Positions 9,290 through 20,222 of a stretch of DNA of 64,000 nt are shown piece by piece. A program made the position numbers and the translations under genes. Position 1 is the first letter of the stretch. Every line of letters begins with the position of its first letter. The notes under the pieces are model-generated. The model ran no database searches. It had not been told where the DNA came from and saw only the letters and a list, made by a program, of their open reading frames with translations. Source of the DNA: Bettongia penicillata ogilbyi. Lineage: Eukaryota; Chordata; Mammalia; Diprotodontia; Potoroidae. The stretch is taken from positions 2,362,215-2,426,214 of the forward strand of contig JAJHZJ010000268.1 in assembly GCA_023548195.1 (NCBI GenBank), read 5' to 3'.

Positions 9290-9955
9290 CATAACATTAT
9301 GCTTACCTCAAAGAGGCTAATGTGAATCCTCTTTTAAAAATGTACTTTCCCTTTTTTTCTGTTTCCCTTTTTTCCCCTATTCCTTCATGTACTCCTTCTC
9401 CCTCATTTTCTTTAAAAAGAAAAACTCAGGCTTCCCCTAAGGCCCACTTGTGACCTTACTTTTCAGTCTCCCGATAGGATCTGATCCCTAAACTCCCTGA
9501 CTTCAAAGGAACTCCAAGTTAGGGTGGAGGTTATAAAACAAACAGCCTGCTGACCAGGTCCCCATCCTCTCCAGCCTCAGTAGCTCCTGTCAGGTTTCCT
9601 TGAGCTGAGCTCTCTTTGAAGTGGAGGGGGAGGGAGTGGATTTGAGCTGGTGTATAGAGGCAGAGGGGGTGGAGACTCAGCAAAGTTTAAAAAAGGAGGA
9701 GGGGGAGGCAGAGGAAATAGTGAAGTCTTGTGAAGTTTATGTTTCCACATCCCCTTTCTGTATCCCCTAGCCCCAGGCCCAGTGACCTCCAGCTGCCCTT
9801 TGATCACCAGGTCCAACTTGACTTTTCTTCTCCTAGTAGAATCCCTTTTGTGTGCACCTCTCTCTCTCTTCCTCCATTACTATCCAGATTTGCCTGTGTG
9901 TCCTAACAAATTGTTGTCACCAAGTCTTTGCTGATGTAGTAGAAAGTGCTATTTT
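9290..9955. other. unique, GC-richer sequence
   Basis: No repeat recognised. It contains C/T-rich and G-rich stretches (9560-9720) with GGGGGAGG runs. The minus-strand frame 9577-9816 is proline-rich because of these runs and shows no domain. No CpG island is evident. Confidence 0.5.
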
Positions 9956-9960
9956 TCTCT

Positions 9961-9977
9961 GGGGGGGGGGGGGGGGG
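9961..9977. repeat. G17 homopolymer
   Basis: Seventeen consecutive G on the plus strand, unusual in length for this window. Confidence 0.95.
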
Positions 9978-10615
9978 TGTTGCCTGTTAACTAACCCTAA
10001 ACCAAAGCATTTGCCTTAATCCAAAGGAAGGAAATAATAACACAGCAACCAGCCCTCGGAGCCCATAGCTAACCTATGATAACTCCCTTTGCCTTCTTTT
10101 TGCCTGAGAGGGGTAGCTTCATGTTTATACTTAAGGGAAGAAAATGAAGATTTTTGTTGTCGTTATTTGTAATCACACTGAGGCTGAAGAAAGAACTTTT
10201 TACCTCACCTTTTTGGTACTGGAGGACAGGAGGTAAAATTGCCAGAGTTCCCTTTATCCTTTTCAGGAAGATGGAAGTTTAGTGGAGGGATGTGTTTACA
10301 AGAATTCAGAGATGAGCCAAGACAATATCTTGTTGAGCTGGTTTTTCTAAACTTCCTCGCACACTGTTATCGCTAAACCGTTTTGGAGCATGCATCAGTA
10401 ATGTCTGTAAAATCACTTATTTTAAATGATATATTACTGTGCTAGAAACATAATAAAATTTACCAAAAGTAGAGTTTGCGAAAAGATGAGGTAAAGATGA
10501 AATCATGCTTTATTCTAAAGTTAGTAGGGAGACTGAAGTTTATTGCTTCAGAAGGAGTGTGGCACGCTCTGACTTGTCTTTAGGAAAATCAGTTCAGTAG
10601 TTATGGGAGGGTAGA
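9978..10615. other. unique sequence, nothing recognised
   Basis: No recognised repeat or coding signal. Confidence 0.55.
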
Positions 10616-10619
10616 TTGG

Positions 10620-10810
10620 AGATGGAAAATTCTCATAGGTTTAGAGCTAAAAGAGATTTTATTAATCTTTGAGTCCAGACTGAGGAAACCAAGTCCCCAA
10701 GATGTTATGTGACTTGCAGAGGGTCTGTAAGCTAGTTAGTTTCAGTCAGAATTCAAAAACAGGTGTTTTTGACTATAAGGTCAGGGCTCTAACCAATTCG
10801 GAGATGATTC
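10620..10810 (-). mobile_element. MIR-like SINE
   Basis: 'ttagagctaaaagagatttt', 'gactgaggaaaccaagtccc', 'tgtgacttgcagagggtctg' and 'aaggtcagggctctaacc' give the minus-strand MIR order. Confidence 0.7.
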
Positions 10811-11200
10811 GGGTAGTTCAAGAAAGAAATTCTGAGCTAGGGTGGAAGCTATGTGAGTGTAGACAGATGGGAGAGATATGGAGGAAGAAATGACCAGATT
10901 TAGAAGCTGATTCAAAAATCCCGTTCTAAGTCTTTACTGTGATCTGTGGTTCCGCCTACTTCCTTCCTCATGGAGATAGGGAGGAGGATGAGGAGGAGGA
11001 GAGTCTAGCCTTCAGGACCTTTCCCTACCCCCACCCCCAATTTTTTTTTCCCAGTAGGGTCTCAGCTCAGTCTGCCTGCTTGCTAATTCTGTGACTCCCA
11101 CTCCTTCATACTTCTGCAGTATCTTTCATTATTTCTCTTCAATAATATGCTTCTATAGGGAAATCTACAAGATCCAGTTTAGATTCTCAGGTGCTTGGCA
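10811..11200. other. unique sequence, nothing recognised
   Basis: Includes a purine-rich GAGGAGGA run near 10980-11005. No element or gene recognised. Confidence 0.5.
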
Positions 11201-11204
11201 GCAT

Positions 11205-11375
11205 AGATTTTGAGATGGAAGGGACATTTCAGGTCATCTAGTGCATCCTTTATATTTTACAGTTTAGAAAACGGAAACTCAAGAGAGTTTAAGGTCACAT
11301 CAGTAGTAACTGTCAGAGCCAAGATTCCAGATTCCAAATCCAAATACTCTTTCCATTGTACTGATTTTTGGAATG
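11205..11375 (-). mobile_element. MIR-like SINE
   Basis: 'gagatggaagggacatttca', GGTCATCTAGTGCATCC, 'aaaacggaaactcaagagag' and 'aaggtcacatcagtagtaac' match the minus-strand MIR pattern. Confidence 0.7.
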
Positions 11376-11494
11376 GCATTCTTGGAGACTGGGTGCTGAA
11401 AGTCAATGGATCTCAGAAATTAATCAGGAAAAAGTGATTTTTCAGTATCTGATTATATAGGTATTACTATCCTTAGGTGAGAACCCTTGCAATG

Positions 11495-11685
11495 AAGTGA
11501 GAGGGACAGCATCATAGTATTGAGAAAAGAACACAGTATGTAGTGTTAGAAGACTGACCTTGAGTAAGTCATTCTCTTCTCTATGCCCCGGGTATAACAT
11601 AAGGAAGTTGGACTGGTTTCTTGACCCAAGGATTCTTAGACACATAACTGATTTTTGTAACCATTTCACTTTAGTCATTTGGCTC
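11495..11685 (+). mobile_element. MIR-like SINE
   Basis: 'agcatcatagtattgagaaa', 'gaccttgagtaagtcattct', 'gaagttggactggtttcttg' and 'acccaaggattct' are in plus-strand MIR order. Confidence 0.6.
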
Positions 11686-11689
11686 CATA

Positions 11690-12000
11690 GAATCCCCTTC
11701 TAATATTAGCTGTACACTAAGAAGGGCCTTTTTGGGGGAGAGGGAGTAGATGGGGTTGTACAAGGTGAGAGACAATCATATTCTGTTATCCCTCCCTCTC
11801 CTTTGGTTGAAATGAACTTGAAAGGTTACAGGGACAGATTGGAGTTGTGAACATTCTAAGGGACATCTTGACTGCATTGGCAAGTCCACCGCATGCATTA
11901 TGTCCCACCTTTTCTATCTCTTTTAGGTTCCATAACTCTGCCCACTGCTTAGGGACCCAACAATAAAGTTGATTTACCATCTTCTAGGACCAGTTTTAAA
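11690..12000. other. unique sequence, nothing recognised
   Basis: No repeat or gene recognised. Confidence 0.5.
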
Positions 12001-12004
12001 GATA

Positions 12005-12250
12005 GTGATGCCTTTGGCAAACAATACACTATTTCTGGCTATTTAATTACAGGGGTACAAAAATAATATTGTAGCACCCCTTAAGAAGTTTATAATCTAG
12101 CTATGTGACTTTTAGTCAATCATTTCACATTCTTGGGTCTCATTTTCGTTATGGGAATAATGATACTTGTCTTACCTCTTTTATAGTATAGTTCTGAAGA
12201 AAGTACTGTGTAGAGTTTAAAGCCACGTAGAGTCATGTCCTGGCATTTCT
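12005..12250 (+). mobile_element. MIR-like SINE fragment
   Basis: 'ctatgtgacttttagtcaat', 'catttcacattcttgggtct', 'gggaataatgatacttgtct' and a late 'tgtagagtttaaagccacgt' segment follow plus-strand MIR order. Confidence 0.6.
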
Positions 12251-12319
12251 GGTATTTTCTTTTTGTCTAGAGTCTGACTCAAATTTTCCCTTTCCTTGTC
12301 TTTCCCTGGATCATGGATA

Positions 12320-13150
12320 GTTGGCGCACAGAAGAGGTTTTCGCTCTCATTCACTCCACATTTCTAATTAGTTGCCAAAATCCTCTTGTTTCTATCATCA
12401 CATCTCTTCCATTTTTTCTTTCTCTCTACTTACACAGTCATAATCCTCATGACCTCGGCTGAATTATCACAATGGCTTCCTAATCTATTTCTCTGCTCCA
12501 AGGCCTCTTCACTTTCACCCACCCTCCGCATAGCCACGTAGGTGAATTTCTTAAAGTACAGTTTGACCATGTCACTTACCTATTCAATAAACTTTAGTGA
12601 CTTTCTCTAGGATTACCTCTAGGATCAAATATAAATGCCTGTTTTTAATTTAAAGCTCTTCACAAGCAGCTTCCATCTTATATTTCCACATTTATCAGAG
12701 TAATTTCATATTGCTTGATTCCACGTACTCTATAGTTCATCCATAGTGGTTTCCCAGGTTTTATATATAGCACTCCCTTTCCTTTGTCTTTGTTTTTGTA
12801 CTGACTCCCCGCAATGCCTGGAGCTCACTATTTCCACACTTCTACCCTTTCACACTGGTGATTTCCTCGCAAACTTTAAAGTGCTATATAAATGCCAGTT
12901 GCTATTTTTATTATTGCATTGCCTCCAATACCACTTTCTGCAAAAGGTCTTTCCTTGTTCCTGCCACCTCGCAGCTGCGTTGGTGCCCTCCTCATCAGGG
13001 TTAATGTATATGTTTGCTTGTGTTTTATACACAACTTACATATTTACATGTTGGGATGCAAGCTCTTTCAAACCATTTGGCTTTGGTTTTGTCTTTGTAT
13101 CCTCAAAACATAGCACAGTGTCTGACGTATTATGCTGATAGGTTGATCAA
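12320..13150 (+). mobile_element. L2-like LINE, 3' third
   Basis: Follows the L2 3' region: 'gttgccaaaatcctcttgtt', 'tttgaccatgtcacttacct' and TTCAATAAACTTTAGTGAC (LLNKLQ-type coding in L2 ORF2), GGATCAAATATAAATGCC, and near the end CATAGCACAGTGTCTGACG. In this family the last part of ORF2 (C-terminus after the reverse transcriptase) is followed by a short 3' UTR. The frames in this copy are broken, and the open frame 12746-13138 runs through the element without matching ORF2. Confidence 0.8.
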
Positions 13151-13154
13151 TTGA

Positions 13155-13560
13155 CTGACCTAGTCTAACTCAATGAAGTAATTGAGGCACAAGGAATTAA
13201 AATAATTTGTTCATGGTCACCTTTGTTGATTCAAACTTGGTTGTTCTTCAGTTGTTTCAGTCATGCCTGACTCTTTATGACTTCATTTAAAGTTTTTTTG
13301 GTAAAGAGATACTAGAAAGGTTTGCCATTTCCATTTTACAGATATGGAAACTGAGGCAAAAAAGGTTTGAATGACTTGCTAAGGGTCACCTAGCTAATAA
13401 GTGTCTGAGGCCAGATTTGAATTCAGGAAGATGAGTTTTCCTGACTGTAGTCCTGGAGTTGATCCACTGTACCATCTAGCTGGCACCAAACTAGTTAGTG
13501 GTAGAAATGGAATTAAATCTCCTGATTCTGTCTAGTGCTTTTTCAACCATATTATTCAGT
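13155..13560 (-). mobile_element. MIR-like SINE split by a younger SINE
   Basis: The left part has TAATTGAGGCACAAGGAATT and TTCATGGTCACC. The right part, after the inserted SINE, resumes with 'aaactagttagtggtagaaa' and 'ctcctgattctgtctagtgc', which is what follows in a minus-strand MIR. The middle is occupied by the element at 13240-13490. Confidence 0.55.
13240..13490 (-). mobile_element. tRNA-derived SINE with RTE-type tail
   Basis: Minus orientation: begins with the tail (TTGTTCTTCAGTTGTTTCAG, then TCATGCCTGACTC), the body GGTTTGCCATTTCC, CTGAGGCAAAAAAGG and GGGTCACCTAGC, and ends in the head complement CCACTGTACCATCTAGCTG. Confidence 0.85.
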
Positions 13561-13689
13561 CTTTCTACTACTTTGTTTTGTCAACCAATGTTATGCTACT
13601 CTGGTTTCTTCTACAGTCTATGTTGCCATAGAAGAAATGTGCAGTGAACATTCCCCAGATTTATCCATAGATCCTAGAAGTTAACAATA

Positions 13690-14140
13690 CTAGCTTACTT
13701 TTACATAGAGATTTAATTTTATAGAGCCCTTCTTTGCATAACAACTATAAGGCAAATATTAGTTTTTTTAAAGACTCATGATGTCATTGATATAGGAATG
13801 TTCTAATGAGAAAATTCCCTTTTCTAATATAGATCAATGATTGCTTTGTAATTTGTCACACTAAAGTTGCCTGATCTTCCCAAAGGTTAACTGCATTACT
13901 TACCCAAGGACCCAAGGTCACACAGTTCAGCATATGTCAAGGACTCAAATGGAACCCAAATCTTGCTGACTTCAAGGATAGGACTCTATCCTTTCCTTAT
14001 ACCCTATTGCCCCTTAGTGTATGTATTTTATTTCTATTTTTCAGATAAAGAAGAAGCTCAGTTTATTTGTCAAAGCTAATAAGTGAGATTGGAATCCAGG
14101 TCTTTTGATCCAAACCTCTTTCTACACTAATGTACAATGA
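13690..14140 (-). mobile_element. MIR-like SINE fragments (two)
   Basis: 13690-14010 has 'tagcttacttttacatagag', 'caaggacccaaggtcacaca' and 'aatcttgctgacttcaagga'. 14035-14140 has TTTTTCAGATAAAGAAGAAG, 'gagattggaatccaggtctt' and 'ttgatccaaacctc'. Both are minus-strand MIR-type and diverged. Confidence 0.6.
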
Positions 14141-14460
14141 GAAAGTAATGATAGAACCAGAAAAGTCTTCAATAAGCATCCCACATATAAGATATTAATA
14201 AGTGGAATTTATGCCTATCAGCATTCTGCCTGAGGGGGAGGAGGGGTTTGATGTCTGGAGTGCTGGCATTGTGGGCTATCTAGGGATATAGTGAATGTTT
14301 GAAACAGGGAATCAGGAGAATTTCCTGTATAAAACATTTACCATATTTTCTTATGCTCTTTCCCATTCTGCTCTCAATATTTCATGTGTATGTGTTTTCT
14401 CTCCCTTGCTGTATTATTAACTCCTGGAGAGCACTGTATAGAACTAGAAATATTTTCTAT
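14141..14460. other. unique sequence, nothing recognised
   Basis: No repeat or gene recognised. Confidence 0.5.
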
Positions 14461-14464
14461 TTAA

Positions 14465-14700
14465 CAGGAGTAATGCCATATTGTGAGGAGTATGTTGGAT
14501 GTGGAGTCAGGAGACCACTTTTCTTGTCTCAGCTCGGTTTCCAGCTTGTTCTGTGACCTTGGCAAAGTAAATTTATTGCCCTGGGCCTCAGATTCCTCAT
14601 TTGTAAAATAAGGAGAGGTTAGTCTCAACAATCTCTAAGGTCTGTTTCCTTCTCAAATCATGTGATTCTACTATCACATGGAGGTACTTCATAAATGCTT
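14465..14700 (+). mobile_element. MIR-like SINE
   Basis: 'gttggatgtggagtcaggag', 'tctgtgaccttggcaaagta', 'cctgggcctcagattcctca', TTTGTAAAATAAGGAG and 'atctctaaggtctgtttcct' are in the canonical plus-strand order. Confidence 0.82.
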
Positions 14701-14734
14701 ATCAAGTCAAAGAAATCAAATACTGGGTCACATG

Positions 14735-15005
14735 AGAGTGTGATGGCTAGCAGCCTGAACCTGGAGGGAAGAAGAAATGAATTAAAAATCCTGCTTCAGA
14801 TTCTTAGTAGCTATCAGTAGCTTAAATGAATGGCAGGGACATCATCTTCCATCAGCCTCAATTTTCCCACCTATAATACTGTGGTAATAATAATCATGGC
14901 AATTAACCTTTCAGTGTTTGTTGTATACAGCAAATGAAATGTCATATGTAAAGTGTTTTGCAAACATTAAAATGCTAAATAAATGTCAGCTTTTATTATT
15001 ACTAA
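14735..15005 (+). mobile_element. MIR-like SINE, long form
   Basis: The head is degenerate. Then 'agcctcaattttcccaccta', 'gtaataataatcatggc', GTAAAGTGTTTTGCAAAC, 'attaaaatgctaaataaatg' and a TTATTATTA end. Confidence 0.75.
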
Positions 15006-15314
15006 GTAACTGTACCAATTCTTTTCACTAAGTTGCCAGCCTTTTGGACTGAATTGGCTGATTCTGGTATCTGGTATCTTCTTGCCTAAGACAGGTCTGT
15101 TTAAGGATAATCCCTCCTACACAGTAGATATTTGGAGAAGGAATATGATGAAACTTACGTTTAACACTAAATAGCCCATTAGTAAATGTTTAAAAAACCT
15201 GACAATATGATTGAGTTTTATTTCTCTCCTTATGTTTTAATTTTGAATAAAATTTGTTCCCACCTGTTACAAGGACAGGTCCTGCACACAACAGATGCTC
15301 AAAACAGGTCTGTT
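15006..15314. other. unique sequence, nothing recognised
   Basis: No repeat or gene recognised. Confidence 0.5.
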
Positions 15315-15660
15315 CATTCCAAAGATTGTGGTAGAGTTAGAAATGGAAAGGACATCATAAATTACCTCATCCATTCTCCCTCAATTTCCAGATAAGGAAA
15401 CCAAGACACAAACCAGTGAAATTACTTGTCTAAAGTTACACAGCAGATTAGTTGCAGAGTGGGGACTAACAGTCAGGTTTTCTGATGTACAAGACAACAG
15501 AACATCAAAACTGGAATCGCCTTAAAGATCATCTAATCTAACCTCATCATGTTGTAGCTAAGGAAACTGAGGCACACGGAAGATGTAAAGAAGGTAGTTC
15601 AAAGCTACCTTCCTCCTGATATCAAGAGCAATGCTCTTTTCCTCACACAGTAATTTTGAT
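15315..15660 (-). mobile_element. two adjacent MIR-like SINE fragments
   Basis: 15315-15490 (GGAAAGGACATCATAAATTA, 'gataaggaaaccaagacaca', 'aaagttacacagcagattag') and 15500-15660 ('aaagatcatctaatctaacc', AAGGAAACTGAGGCACACG) are both in minus orientation, head to tail. Two insertions or a tandem duplication are both possible. Confidence 0.7.
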
Positions 15661-16930
15661 TGTTCGACAGCTTACATAGATTGAAGAATAACTTGCAGAT
15701 TGACTCAGTTCCTACATGAGGGCATTAATTCCTATAATGAGATAAAAAAAGACTAAATAAAGTAATATCCAGTTTAATTGAATCCTATGCAGAAAAACCA
15801 ACATAGTAGGAAAGTCTCTACCTGGTACCAACTGCTTCAAAATTGGGAGTCTTGTGAACTTTAGGAAAAGTTTAAAAAGTTCATTGCCTTCCCTTGCCTT
15901 CATGAATGTCAGCCAGTGCAGTGTGGCAAAAGTCACAGTGATGTATTTGAACCACAGGAGAGTTCAAGAAAGGGCTGTTTCTCCTGCAGGGCTGAAACCA
16001 CTTACCTTCCATCCATTCACTAGTTCCTTGTGGACTCCAGACAGGAGCCAGAGATGGGAGGAAGTCAGGGTGACCTCATCGTTGTCATTTACCATTCTGG
16101 CCAGCGGAAAAGGGAGATTAAGACACTTAGATTTAAAAACATGCTTGCTGTAAGAAGGCCGATGTACAAGCAGGGATCTGGGTGCCCCTCCCTGGACATT
16201 CACTAGTGCTAGGATCTTCCCAGATCTGAAAATACTCCCACTCACCAACCTCCCATCCCCAGTCCCGGTGAAAAAAAAAAAAAAGTTAGAACAGGAGCTA
16301 TAAATATTGCTTGAAGCCCATTCCGGGGCCTGGCTGCCCTGTCATGGTCAGAAACCCAGCTTAGGCATCTGAGCCCACGCTCAGAGAAATGCTTAGCACC
16401 TCGAAAGCTCTAAGACAATGCGGAAGGGCTAAATTAAGGGCCAGCCCTGGGACACAGCTGACATTGGCATGTGCTAACACTTACTTCTAGGAAGGGTTCA
16501 GTTACATTCCAAGATTATGTGTCCTCCAGCCCCTGTATAGCCTCAGATGCCTCCTGTCAGGGACTGGGAGCCAGAGATCTTTTAAATTGCTTATAATCCA
16601 GGGAAAATACCTGGGTATATTGGCAACAGGGTGGTATTGCTCTAGAAGACTTGAACTTTTTTTTTTTTTTAATGAAGAAGGAGGAGCGCAAGAGGCTCCT
16701 TCCATTTGCTCAATTCTCTTTCGAGTTTTGAAAACATTAGTAGGGGGTGGGTGCTAAACCAGAAAGTTGTAGTTTTTGGAGGATTGATTTGGCTCTTTCT
16801 TTTTCCTCTCCTTCTCCCCACCCTCTTGCTTTAATTCAAATTTATATGCATTTATTAAAAGTTAGCTCCTTTTCCATGTCTCTCCTTTGAATGTCCTTCC
16901 AGCCTCCAATTTCATACACTCTCTCCCAAC
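15661..16930. other. repeat-poor unique block
   Basis: No recognised repeats apart from short A-runs (16270-16284, 16657-16672). The part around 16030-16500 is of mixed composition and GC-richer than its surroundings, so it is a candidate conserved non-coding element. Open frames (15854-16153 plus, 15964-16248 minus) overlap on opposite strands and show no domain. Confidence 0.5.
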
Positions 16931-16934
16931 TTCA

Positions 16935-17040
16935 GTTTAACAAACACTTATTGAGTGTCTACTATATTCAAGAGACTGAGGAAAGTAAAGACATGAATAA
17001 AAATGGTTTCTTTCCTCAAGGGCCTTCCAATCATCTTTTT
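16935..17040 (-). mobile_element. L2-like LINE 3'-end fragment
   Basis: 'acaaacacttattgagtgtc' and 'tttcctcaagggccttccaa' are the complement of the L2 3' terminus. Confidence 0.6.
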
Positions 17041-17340
17041 ATATACTTATTATGACTTCAAAAATTCAGATTTAATTTCTTTTCTTAACAATTTTTATCA
17101 GATTTTCTAGAAGTAACCAGATCATGAAAGCAAATGCTTTCCATTTAACCATTTTTTGAGAGTTTGGTATATCTCTTTAATTAATAGGTAGTGATCACCT
17201 GTCAGTTTCTTAGGTATAAGTATTCCCTCTATCCAGTCTGGACCAAGAAGTCAGAATCCTTTGGTCTACCACATAAGTAGGTTCTCATTTCTCCGGTGAG
17301 CTAAAGAAATGAAAACACATGTGTGAATATGGGTCTGCAT

Positions 17341-17342
<2 letters not shown>

Positions 17343-17383
<41 letters not shown>
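17343..17383. repeat. (CA)n microsatellite
   Basis: About 20 uninterrupted CA units. Confidence 0.97.
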
Positions 17384-17387
<4 letters not shown>

Positions 17388-17469
17388 TTAATCCCTGCAC
17401 ACCCTGAACAACTGGCCAGGGTGAAGAGCCAAACACATTTTTCTCCTGGGCCAGAGCATATGCAATTTA

Positions 17470-17535
17470 AAATCATAGGATCTCAGAGTTGGAAGGGACC
17501 CTAGCATTCATTCATTCCAAATCCTATTTCTTGGA
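17470..17535 (-). mobile_element. MIR-like SINE fragment
   Basis: 'aatcataggatctcagagtt', GGAAGGGACCCTAGC and 'tcattccaaatcctatttct' resemble the 3' end of MIR on the minus strand. Confidence 0.5.
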
Positions 17536-17539
17536 TCAA

Positions 17540-18300
17540 CTTCTGGGCATTGCTCTGATGGCACAAATCAACTGTACTTTCCCCTCCCCTCAGAAGCCTG
17601 AGCCAGTCATTTCATCCATGACTGTGGGAATCCAATAATGTATTCAACTCTTTCCCATTTGAGCTGGAGTGTGGTTTTGTTTGTTCTGCCTTCTGGTAGG
17701 ACATTATTACAAATTGAGCCAGAGAAACAGCTGACTTGGTTTGACATGTCCATTTTGAACTAAGCTGGTACATGATTAGAGATTAAAATACTTTATTATG
17801 AGGAGAATACTCTGGAACATGCATTCACTCGCGTTATCATGAACAGTCCAGGTCAATGGTAAGTGACCTGACTAGCTGATCTGTTTCCAGGGTCCTTGTG
17901 AAAGGAATTCCTCAGCTTAGTCCAAGTTCAATGGGAAGTGTTCCTGTCTCAAGCACCCACTATGAGAATGGTTGCTTGCATTTTGTGAGGCTCCCTCTGT
18001 AGGAAAGCAGGTCTTGAAATGAAAATCAGTGCAGACTCAACAATGAAACCAGTCCAATTTTCCCCAGAAGAGCTCTGCACCTCCCGAATGCTTCATCGAC
18101 ATTCAAAGCATTCCTTGGCTCTTTTCCCCAAGAGATGCTTTGTGTTTTTCTAAATAGAGAATTGAACTTCTGGGAAGGTAGATTACAACAGGTCTCCTGA
18201 CCTTCTTGATCCCCCTGATAAGGGCATCTGTGACACTAGAGACTGAAGTTCTTGCAAAGGGAATTATATTTCAAGCAAAGCTTACTGGTGTTTCTTAATA
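17540..18300. other. repeat-free unique island
   Basis: About 750 bases with no recognised repeat, no long frame and balanced base composition, including 17590-18170 with several palindromic hexamers. Candidate conserved non-coding element, judged only from the absence of repeats. Confidence 0.4.
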
Positions 18301-18304
18301 AAAT

Positions 18305-18400
18305 GAATAAAATCCTAATTCTAGCTTACTTTTCTATAGTGATTTACAAAATATATTCTTGAAAGAACATTGTGAAGGAGAGCAAATTTTGTCATTCTTA
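18305..18400 (-). mobile_element. MIR-like SINE fragment (weak)
   Basis: 'tagcttacttttctatagtg' and ATTTACAAAATATATTC resemble the minus-strand start of a MIR. Confidence 0.4.
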
Positions 18401-18559
18401 TTATATTTCAAAAGTATTGAAAGTTCTGGTGCTAAATGTGATGTGATTTCCTTTATATAGACTGCTTCTTAACATGAAATAGATATCGATCAAATGAAAT
18501 AATTCTGGAATGTTAAGCAAATAACAAATAATTTTGGGGTGTTTTATATATAATATATA

Positions 18560-18560
<1 letters not shown>

Positions 18561-18590
<30 letters not shown>
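18561..18590. repeat. (TG)n microsatellite
   Basis: About 11 TG units preceded by TA-rich sequence. Confidence 0.93.
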
Positions 18591-18689
18591 TCAGTCATTG
18601 TCTGTGCAATTCATTTTAGGTGTTTCATTTTAAAATTGTGGTCCTTGCTAACATTTATGTTCTAACATCTACCTATCTAGATGCTCACA

Positions 18690-18785
18690 TTAGAAATCAA
18701 TTCAAGGAGCATTTACTAAGCGTCACAGGTATGCTAGGTTCCTGTGCTAGGTAGTGAAATTTCAGAAAGGCAGATTTTAGGTCAG
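18690..18785 (-). mobile_element. L2-like LINE 3'-end fragment (weak)
   Basis: 'caaggagcatttactaagcg' and 'gctaggttcctgtgctaggt' resemble the L2 3' end complement. Confidence 0.45.
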
Positions 18786-18789
18786 TTTA

Positions 18790-19290
18790 GCAAAGAATTG
18801 GATCTACAGCAAACAACTTCTCCATTTTAGGATTGTTTTGCTAGAGGAAGAGAAAAGCCCAGGTACAATCTGACAATCAGATTAAGAAAACAAATTTCAA
18901 AGAAAGAATGAGTATAATCCTTTGGACTAAAACTTTTCAGAGGATGTCAACCAAGGAAGCATGAGAGCATTTCAAGAATTAAAATCTGAACACAAAGAGA
19001 AATCCTTCCAATTATTTGGAAAACATGAGTTAGGGTGAAGACAAATATCTAAAATGACTGATATGGATAAATAAGGAGGGAATTTAGCAACTAACATAAA
19101 TTTTTAACAAGATTCAGAAGACAGAAGTAAGGTTAGGTAATAGAGCATGAATATAAAAGTATGGCCTCCTCCTGTTTGTATAGTATTAGGAGAGTCAGAA
19201 CTTTAGTAAGTCTGGGCAACTGAGTTTTTGTCCCGAGTCAGGAAATTGGATTGGGAGATTTAAGTCACTAGCATGTGGTCTTATCTTCTA
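18790..19290. other. unique sequence, nothing recognised
   Basis: AT-rich DNA with no repeat or gene recognised. Confidence 0.5.
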
Positions 19291-19360
19291 AGGCAGTGGT
19301 CCCCAAATGTTTATGGATGAATACTCTTACCTATATTGGTTTTTGTAATGAGCCCAAACC

Positions 19361-19469
19361 CCATCCATCCATCCATCCATCCATCCATCCATCCATCCAT
19401 CCATCCATCTATTCAACCATCCATCCATCCATCCATCCATCCATCCATCCATCCATCCATCCATCCATC
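19361..19469. repeat. (CCAT)n microsatellite
   Basis: Two pure CCAT runs separated by one CTATTCAA interruption at about 19409. The tract continues into TACA/TATA repeats to about 19495. Long open frames across it are repeat translations. Confidence 0.97.
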
Positions 19470-20193
19470 TATACATACATACATATATACATCTTCTAAT
19501 ACATGTATATTATATATACATGGATATACAATTTTAAAATAATGTGCATGTACTACTATTTAATACTGTATAATATGACTGTACTATATTATAAACTAAC
19601 AATATTAAAAAGATGAGATTAATATTAAATAATAAATATTTTTATAGTATTATTAGCAGTATAAAAACAACTTTCCAATAAAAATATTTTTGGTGAGAGC
19701 AATATAGTTCAATATGTTTCACCAATGTTTAAAATCTTAGCTTAAAAGTGATTTGAAGGTCCAGCTCTAAACCTGAACAGCAGGATGAACAGTCTCTTTG
19801 CCAGTTGCAGTAACTAATAATGAGGGTGGATCTCTTTGGACATCTATCCTGTTTCCTTCCATACCTATTTGTATTGTAGGTTATCTTAAATGTCTTCTTT
19901 CATATTTGTGCTTTCAAAAAAAATCTCCCTGCTACTTCATTGACTTATGTCAGAGAAATCTGTCCAATGAGATGACACATTCTTCATTAACATTTCTTTT
20001 AATCCTTCTGCCAAAGGTGGTTTGGCTTTGACAAACATTTGCATTGAATTGAAAGGAATTCCTGCAGGCATATCTGACCACTGAGAGGGTAAGAGAGGTT
20101 GAAGAAAGGGAGTCTGGGTTTCATTCCTTCTCACATTTACTATTCCCAGAATACTGTCTTTTCCTACCTCCATTCTGGAGGTCATCTCAGCAT

Positions 20194-20222
20194 TGGTGGT
20201 GGTGGTGGTGGTGATGATGACA
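20194..20222. repeat. (GGT)n microsatellite
   Basis: Seven GGT triplets followed by GATGATGA. Confidence 0.93.

Noticed and set aside
19361..19469. CRISPR-like array
   Set aside because: Four-base tandem repeat without spacers, in a mammalian genome.
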